DNA from: Aquila chrysaetos chrysaetos | Lineage: Eukaryota; Chordata; Aves; Accipitriformes; Accipitridae | Assembly: GCF_900496995.4 (NCBI RefSeq) | Contig: NC_044004.1 | Span: 85,101,038 to 85,165,037, forward strand | Length of the DNA stretch: 64,000 nucleotides | Direction: 5' to 3' | Shown: piece by piece, positions 56,801 through 64,000 of the stretch | Numbering within the stretch: position 1 is the first letter of the stretch | Layout of the letters: every line of letters begins with the position of its first letter | The notes under the pieces: model-generated | What the model was told of the DNA's origin: nothing | Database searches by the model: none | The model's input: the letters and a program-made list of their open reading frames with translations, nothing else | Made by a program: the position numbers and the translations under genes

Positions 56801-59800
56801 GAATTGAGTAGATGATTTACAGCAGCAGTAAAAGGTGAGCACAGAGAACGTCATCACTCTTAGGATGCTCTTCTGTTTTTGTAGTTGTTTATTAAATGAA
56901 ATGGTCAGGGTTTGCTCGAGAACTATGTTGTCTTCTTCATGTGTACGAAGGCGCGCTTGACTAATATTTGAAAAATCAGCTTCAGAGTAGCTACAGATTA
57001 CACCATACTGCAAAGCTGCTTCTGATGAGAAGGGCTGATATTTTCCCTCAAATGTCTAGAAGGGTAGTGGGGTGTTCCCCTGAATCCTTACCTCCTCTGC
57101 CTTCTGAATGCCTCTTCCTTAGTTAAATAGCATTATCAGTTAAGGCATGTACTTGGTAGGATTGGTATGACTTCCTTAACAAATGGTAAAAATAAGTTGA
57201 GTACATGTTGCAGAAAATGAATTTGGGCGGGCTGGAGGCAGTGCATTTATTTCCTCTCTTTGTGAAGCAGTCTTAAACTTTTCTGGTCTTAGTCTCACAT
57301 GTGAAGTCAAGTGAAAATTGATAGGGGAAAGTAAATACAAGTAAGATTAGTTCCTTTAAAATACTTTGTGCTTTTCCACAAAAAAGGGGCACCATCAGAG
57401 ACTTGGGTTTGGGCTTTTTTTTTTTTTTTGGTAAGAACAAAGAAACGGGGTAATAAAAAACAGTGAACTGCAGGCTTAAAGAGGCAGATAGAAGCACGAC
57501 ATGCCATCTGTTCTTTGCGACAAGGATGTATGTGTTTCTTTGGGATCTGAAATGAAGGGACTTGAGCCCAGGGTTGTTTTTTATTTTCTTTCACGGAAGC
57601 AAATTGGAAACAAAGATTATTTTTTTTGTATTAGGTCATCTCTAAATGAGTGCAAGATCGTTTATTTTTTCTGTTGTCCAGAGTGACACAGGTGGAAAAA
57701 TCTCAAGTTCCTCAAAAGTGTCCTGTAACTTGCATAGTATTTATGTTTAAGAAGAGCTGTGTTTTTTCAGCTGAGCACGCACAGAATAAATAAAACTCTG
57801 GTTGACATCAGGACAGGAAACAACTTACTGTCAGTTGTCTCAACTGGAAATACAGTATTGCCTTATGATGCTTTAAGCTCCTCTTCCGATCGAACATTCT
57901 GAGGCAGCAGCATTTCATAACTGCGTTTGTATTTCAAAGCCTGGATCCAGGCCGCGTGGACTTCCTGACATCTATACGGCACCTATACCAGTGTTTTACT
58001 GTGGGATTGCTGTGGCCTCTGCTTACCAGGGAACTACACTACTTTCACATGGATTTTAAGTGACTCCTGAATGGCACATGAGTATTCCCTACCCACAAGA
58101 TTTAGTACTAAGCAACACTGATAAATCTGTAAATCACTTCCATTTCAACTCCTGCTCTACTGATGACCACGTTGAACAGGTGTCGTTGCTACTGCCACTG
58201 CCACTGGCGTGGGTTCTGTAGCTACAACTTGTCTTTGCCCCTTGCAGAGAGAATTGCTAAAGCCTGCAGTCAAAGGAGCAGTGGCTGAAACGGAGAGGGT
58301 GTTTAGGATAGGGATCTAGTTTCTCTTTCTGCTTCAGGTCTTTAGTGCTTTACCTAATGTAACCAGGAGAGGCCTCTCTCCACTTAAGATTCACAGCCCT
58401 TGAGCTCTCGTCTGACTGCTTACTGATACGAGTAGACGGTGATAAGGGAGAAGAAAAAAAACAACCCCTAAACAAGTGGAACCGTCCTTGTTAAGGCTTT
58501 CCTTTGGAGGAAAGGCTGCTGCTTCCATTCAGAGTATCAGGGCTGTATCACTCGCAGGTGCTAGAAATGCTGTGTAGCTGCCTCTCTGCTGGGGTATCTA
58601 CAGCTGTGTGCTGGGAAATGCAAGAATAATGTCCAGCTACAAGCTGCTCTAGAATGGAGTGCTGGATCGTTGTCTTCTGAAATCGGTCCATTTCATGTGT
58701 AAAATAGCCGTTGGCTTTTTTTTTTTTTTCTTTTGGCCTAGGAGGACCATGAGGGTGACTAGTTAGCTCATCAGTCAGCACTGGTGCCTGAGAAGCGGAG
58801 GGTGTATGGCATCGGTCTCAGGGCTGCTTTTCTGTGGCTTAAGACACCAGCACTGGCCTTTGGAGCAGGAACAGGAACCCAGAAATATTTCTCCTGTGCA
58901 AATGGGGGTGGGAGCGGAACAGCAGATGGCGAAGCTGGGCTTTGCTCCCGGATGGTAGAAAACCTGGATTTAAGTTTCATCAGCCAGAGGAGAGAATGAA
59001 ACCCTGGTGCCAGCCATCCTGGGAGCATGTGTTAAGTCACTGTCAGATGTTCCCATATTCTCTTTTATCTTTTGCATAGCGTGATTTGGGAGGTACCTTA
59101 GAGATTGCCCCTTTATCAGAGAAAGCAGAAAATGAAGCAGAAGGGGGAGCTCCTTTCATTTCTGCAATCTCTAGGCTTGAGGCAGTTGCAGAGCAGTTTG
59201 CTTTCGGATGTTTTGTGAGTGTCCTACCAAACACAGTTAACTGTAACCTGTCTCTCTTTGGCACGCTATCCTTTTGTGCTACTCCTCCTCTGATCCTTTA
59301 CGCAGGAGGTGTGGGCTCAGAAACACCTCCGTCTACTGGATGTGTTTTTATGCGTACAAAAGTTTCTCTTAGAAAAGCAATCAGGTCTAGTTAAAATGTA
59401 TTCCTTTTGCAAACCCTGTGGACAAGAGGTATTTTGGTACATGGGTCGATAGTAGGTCTTTGGCTGTCCTCTCTTTCTTTAACCTGCTTTTAAGCAGGCT
59501 GCTAAAACAAAACATTAAAAGTGTGGGAGGGAATGTTGTGCCTTTTTTTTTTTTTTTCTTTTTTAAGTATTGCTTTGGGTTTTGGTATTGCAAGTGATCC
59601 CACTGAAATACAATGCAAAGAATTAAACTTCAGGAGTCTGCACTTAACGGTAGCCTAATTCTTTTAATTTATTTCAGTGATTGGAAATGCAGGAAGTGCC
59701 AAATCCCAAAGCAATTTTATGTCTAACGTTAAGTGCAACATCTTTAAAACTAAATCTTTGGTTGGGGGTTTTCACATGTGCCTGTGCATGGTCTAAAGAC

Positions 59801-62800
59801 TTTTCTTGTGTACAGAAAGAAAGAAGGAAATATGCCAGAAGCAGATCTTCATTCAATACCTAGGATTTTAATTTGCAGTCTGATTCTTCCTTCAAATCTT
59901 CTCTGTGGTTCTTGTGCTGGAGTGGCTCTGTACACAGTGCAGGCCTCACGGACTCTGCTGTGACTGCAGGGAAAACTCTCAACAGTTGAAAGATAAGCTA
60001 TGGGTTGAAATTTCTTTGAGAGTATTTTCTTTGTATGAATCAAGATGTGGCTGAGTAGTAGTACATGGATACTGCTTCAGAGGGAGGATGCTGGAAGGGA
60101 TGAATCTGTTCATTCTTGAGGGAGTGTAGGAAGTGACCTTCTCTTAATACACCTAAGGATCTTGGAGGAAAGCAGCATGACTTTAGTCCCTTCCTTTCCC
60201 ATTTTAGCTCATAAATTACTTTTGACTTTGGCATGGACTATACCTTCACTGAGGAGAGAAGGGGGAAAGGTACAGTCTGTATTAGCAAGTGCATCACACT
60301 GCTTCAGTGGAAGGATGTGGGTAGTATGTGATGCTCTCAGTTTGCTGGGTGGGCCAGTGTCTTACAGCCAAGGATGAATTGAGGGATAGCTGTTTTAAAC
60401 ACTTGTGGCTTTTTAGGTAGCATTACAAATATGGAGTGAACCTACTCATTACTAAGCTTGAAATGCTGAAAGGTGCTGAAGGCAGCTGGGCGCCCGGTTT
60501 CCTGTGAACTGACCTGCTAACTTCCTCTGAGGCTTTGAAGAACCAAGTCCCTGTGCGTGTGGTAGAGCCACTCCTGGTTTTGTCTCCCACCAAATCTCCC
60601 CCAGAGCTATTACTAAGCTCCTGCAGAATTTTTTTTCTGTGATGTTATGGAAAAAGTATGGTTAATTATATTTCATATCAACGTGCCTCTGCACTCTTAG
60701 CACTTGCTGGGACTAGAGGCCAAACAGCTTGAGTCATGTGGCTGACAGTCTGCTTTTTGGCTCAACCAGAATGAGTAAGAATTGGAGAATGTGAAAGAAA
60801 ATCCATGGCAGGAATATCTTAGAGCTTTTCTTTTCTTCCCCCGTTTTTATAAGCCCATAATGTACAGATAACATTTAGATGGTTATCAATGTTGGAAGGC
60901 TTCTCTGAGCTGAATTTTTTTGAAGCTTGCACATGTCTTGGTAATTCAAGATTGGGTAAACAGAGCAAACTGGAACAGCCTTAAGAATGTTTCATGGTGG
61001 CCCTTCTGGCCCAGCAAAATAGCTTTTTTGGACATCTTCCTGTTCTCTCTGTGTTTCTCTCCTCCTTCTCCACACCTTCCCTTGGAGTCTTTTAAACCAG
61101 TACCTTAGTGGGAAGGGGAGGATGACCCATTCCTGACCCTAAACTGCAGGATTGAGACCAGGTTTTTCCTCCTCTCTGAATTTTTATTGCTTGCTCTACT
61201 GTTAAAATAGCAGCATGTTTTTCTCAACAATTCAGTGTGAAGTAGCACTTTCTCAGACTGATGAAGGGACAAATGCAACTCCCACTCTTGTTGGAAGACT
61301 GACTCCTTGATAGTTGTTTGTTGATCATATAGAGACCTTGCAGTTCTTTCTGCTTCTGTCATGATTTGAAACTCCTGAGATACAGCCATAGAAAGGAGCG
61401 GGCTCGAGAATTGCTTCTGACGCACAAAGCGATATTTTGCAGAAAATGCTAGGAGGTGAATTAGTTGGTTGAGTTTTAGAATTGTACTAGTTGGTAGCAT
61501 CAGCGCTGGGTGCTGATAATCCTGAAATCCTCCCCTTCTGATACTTAAAACTTCTTTACGTTTCCTGTTATATCTTGCCACCTACGTCTGTCTCGCGGTT
61601 AGCGTTTTTCCACACTCTTAGCAACTCAGTCTCTCTTTAGGAAAACAAAACGTCTTTCACCTAACTCCAGTCTTCGCTTTTGTGCAAATAGCAACTCTAA
61701 ATCTGTAAAAGGTCGTGTAACCATAATGCCACTTTTTTCTTTTCTGATATGTTCTGGTAAGGGAAGAAGTAATTCCTGACACTTTATTGACTGTCGTTAT
61801 TTTGGTTTAGTTAGCCACAAGTTGAGTGGGATAAGGCAGGCATCCGTAAGCTTCTTAGGGATTCCACAGACTTAAGTAGACACTTAAATTAGCTGCAGTC
61901 ATTCTTTTTGGGCTTTCCCCAAACTTGCGATGGCTACGTATTCAAATGAAAAAGACATAGGAGGCAATCTGAGACTGTGGAAGTCAGTTTACTGACCAGT
62001 TTGTTTCTGTTTCCCCTTGTGTGTCTAACACCATAGGAAATCGGTGTCCCAAGTGGTGTTTTCAGCGTAAGCCCCTTGAATGGTTAAAGCAATAACTTCC
62101 TTTCTTGAGGGTGGGCCTAGAAGACATTGGGTTACCATGAGCAAGAAAACGATGAATTTTTGTTTCCCTCAACAGAATTCTCCTGGTTGTGTATGATGTA
62201 TGAAGTCAGACACCTTGAGAAATGTAGATGAAACTTCCTAAACCTGGCAGGTGAACACAAACATCTACATGGATGTGTGTAGCTGAAGATAGAGCATTAG
62301 GGTGTACATACTAATGCTGGGTGCGTAACTACTGAAAGTTTTGGGCTGCCTAGCACCTTCGGTCCTTCGGAAGTCAGGTGGCAAGGCTGAAGGAAGGAGA
62401 GAAGCTTTGACAGCTGCATGTGAGGACAATGCGTTGCCTGTTCTAAATTGTCTAGTCCAAAATTGGGAAAACTGGAAGAACAAGATTTCTCGATTTTTCT
62501 GTCCGTGACTGGGCTGAATTTTAAGATGGTACTGCAATAAGCTCTTTATTTTGTGGTTTGGGTTTTTTTCTGTTTTTTTAAAATTTATTTGTAAGTGGTA
62601 CAGTGAGGAGCAAGTTGATAGGTCGTGTGATTTGCAATGGACATTTCACTGAAATAAGTATATTTACGTGCTTTCCAGCAAATCCAAATATGATGTGGAA
62701 AGAATAAGTAAGGATTTCCAGCCTTGACTATACAGGCTATGACATAGGCTTCTGAAAAAGATAAGTAGCTGAACAAATACCTAATACAAATTTTGAGTGA

Positions 62801-64000
62801 TATGTATTTATATCTGGGGACCATTGAATTCGCCATGTGTGGAAGTTGTCCCCCAAGTAGCACACAAACCTGAGTGGTTTTCGATAATTCCAAGTGTTAT
62901 GTTCTTAATATTCTTAATACAATATTAAATGTTTTTTGAAGAGGTCCAGGTGTGTTTGGGTAGCTTTCTACTCTAGGCAGTGAATTTGTTACACTAGCAG
63001 AAATGTTTTTTCACCTGGAAGCGTGTTGCAATAATCAACAGTCTTTGCTTAAGAATAAATTGGTCATCATATTTTTACTTTTTTTTTCTTTATAAATTGT
63101 GGATAGTTTGGGGAGAATATTTGGAATAAATAAATGAAATGTGTTTAAGTAGGTGGTGAAAAGTATTTCCTTTTAGAAGGATGGTTTGTTATTTTGCTGG
63201 TAATCTTCAAGCAAATGAAACAGGACTCCGGGAAATGGATTTGCCTGTGGATTCCTGCAGTTCATAATCTGCTGGTTCAGATTTCTTTTGGACAAGATAG
63301 ACATTAAAGAATTGCATACTCTAGCTAGGATGAGCTAAGTACCTAGAAAAGAGAAGTGGTTTTAAAAGAATTTGATATTTATTTCCTTTTGGTATAACTT
63401 TGCCTAAGGCAGGGATGCTCAAACATCTGCACCTTCTTCCATCTTCTTCCTGCTAACGTGCCTTGTGAACACACATCTTCAAAGCGCTGTAATTCAGGTG
63501 TTCTATATTAAGTGAAAAACAAAGCACCTTTCCTCCTCTGAAGTATATCAAGGATTGCAATCTTTTGCAAAACAGTAGTTCTGAGCTGAAATATTTCTCT
63601 GCACCAAAGTAAAGTGAGAACCGCAGGCCCACACTAAGGACTAGATAGAATTTTCTGCCTGGCCACCTCTAACGCAGTGAATGGCAAGTCGTGAAAAAGG
63701 TTTTGTCAGCAGCTCTGTTGTGGTAAGGAAGCAGCTTTCACAAATACGTGTACAAAAGCTAAAGATCTGCCAAGGCTACTTGCTTAAATGTTTCAATGTC
63801 TGGCTGTCTTGGCCGCACAAAACCCGAATTTCTTTGGAGTGCAAATCTGCTTAAGGATAGCAGGGACCGCAGCGTTTCATGTTAAGAGGTTTTGATGCGT
63901 AAAGCTTGACAGTATGTTTGCATTCTTCTTGTGCGGGACCTGGCACCCACTTGGGACGCATCCTTGTAAAGTTATAGTAGCCAGTGTCACTTGGTTCCTA
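53868..64000 (+). other. CFAP299: CFAP299 intron 2, 5' part (more than 10 kb)
   Basis: From about 54,050 composition turns AT-rich and stays so to the end. I looked for the expected next segment, which should resume with a K codon completed by one base and a T-L-T-S-A-G-K-D-like stretch, and did not find it. The region holds T runs (such as 54,899-54,914, 57,416-57,429, 58,717-58,729 and 59,542-59,556) and a GT repeat. No other gene or clear transposon recognised. Confidence 0.7.
54075..54092. repeat. GT dinucleotide repeat
   Basis: About nine TG units in the 5' part of CFAP299 intron 2. Confidence 0.85.

Overview
The window is vertebrate nuclear DNA, most likely from a bird. It carries three protein-coding genes in the order and orientation known from human 4q21: PRDM8, FGF5 and the start of CFAP299 (C4orf22), all on the + strand. 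A solo LTR of an avian ERVL-type family, short introns, tight gene spacing and very CpG-rich promoters all fit a bird. I found no prokaryotic features, tRNA, rRNA or CRISPR.

Layout. Positions 1-21,900 are intergenic. They hold one solo LTR (4,254-4,845, with an intact 5-bp target duplication), one unexplained CpG-rich minus-strand open stretch (about 1,540-1,880), a CpG island (about 17,930-18,930), a double hairpin (21,626-21,673) and patches that look like conserved non-coding DNA. Positions 22,000-31,500 form a very GC-rich domain around PRDM8: a UTR exon ending at 24,633, coding exons at 26,290-26,508, 26,815-27,046 and 27,323-28,760, and a 3' UTR to about 29,465. Positions 31,500-38,400 are the short PRDM8-FGF5 interval. 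FGF5 has a TATA box at 38,478 and coding exons at 38,620-38,933, 41,577-41,680 and 45,799-46,143; its 3' UTR probably ends near 47,625. CFAP299 starts in a CpG island, with coding exons at 51,716-51,814 and 53,743-53,867. The rest of the window to 64,000 is its large AT-rich second intron, where I recognise no further exon.

How the genes relate. PRDM8 encodes a nuclear PR-domain/zinc-finger repressor of neural development. FGF5 encodes a secreted growth factor. CFAP299 encodes a cilia/flagella-associated protein. They are a conserved block of neighbours, not an operon or a shared pathway.

Main points to check. The coding sequence has three single-base frame disruptions, two in PRDM8 exon 4 and one in FGF5 exon 1. 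Each is explained by one extra G in a G run. The shared direction suggests base-calling or assembly error, although the FGF5 run is only four G long and should be checked as a possible true null. In FGF5, skipping the 104-bp exon 2 would give about 141 new residues instead of the short tail known for mammalian FGF5S. PRDM8 intron 2 is 306 bp, a multiple of three and free of stops. I saw no clearly new biological system.
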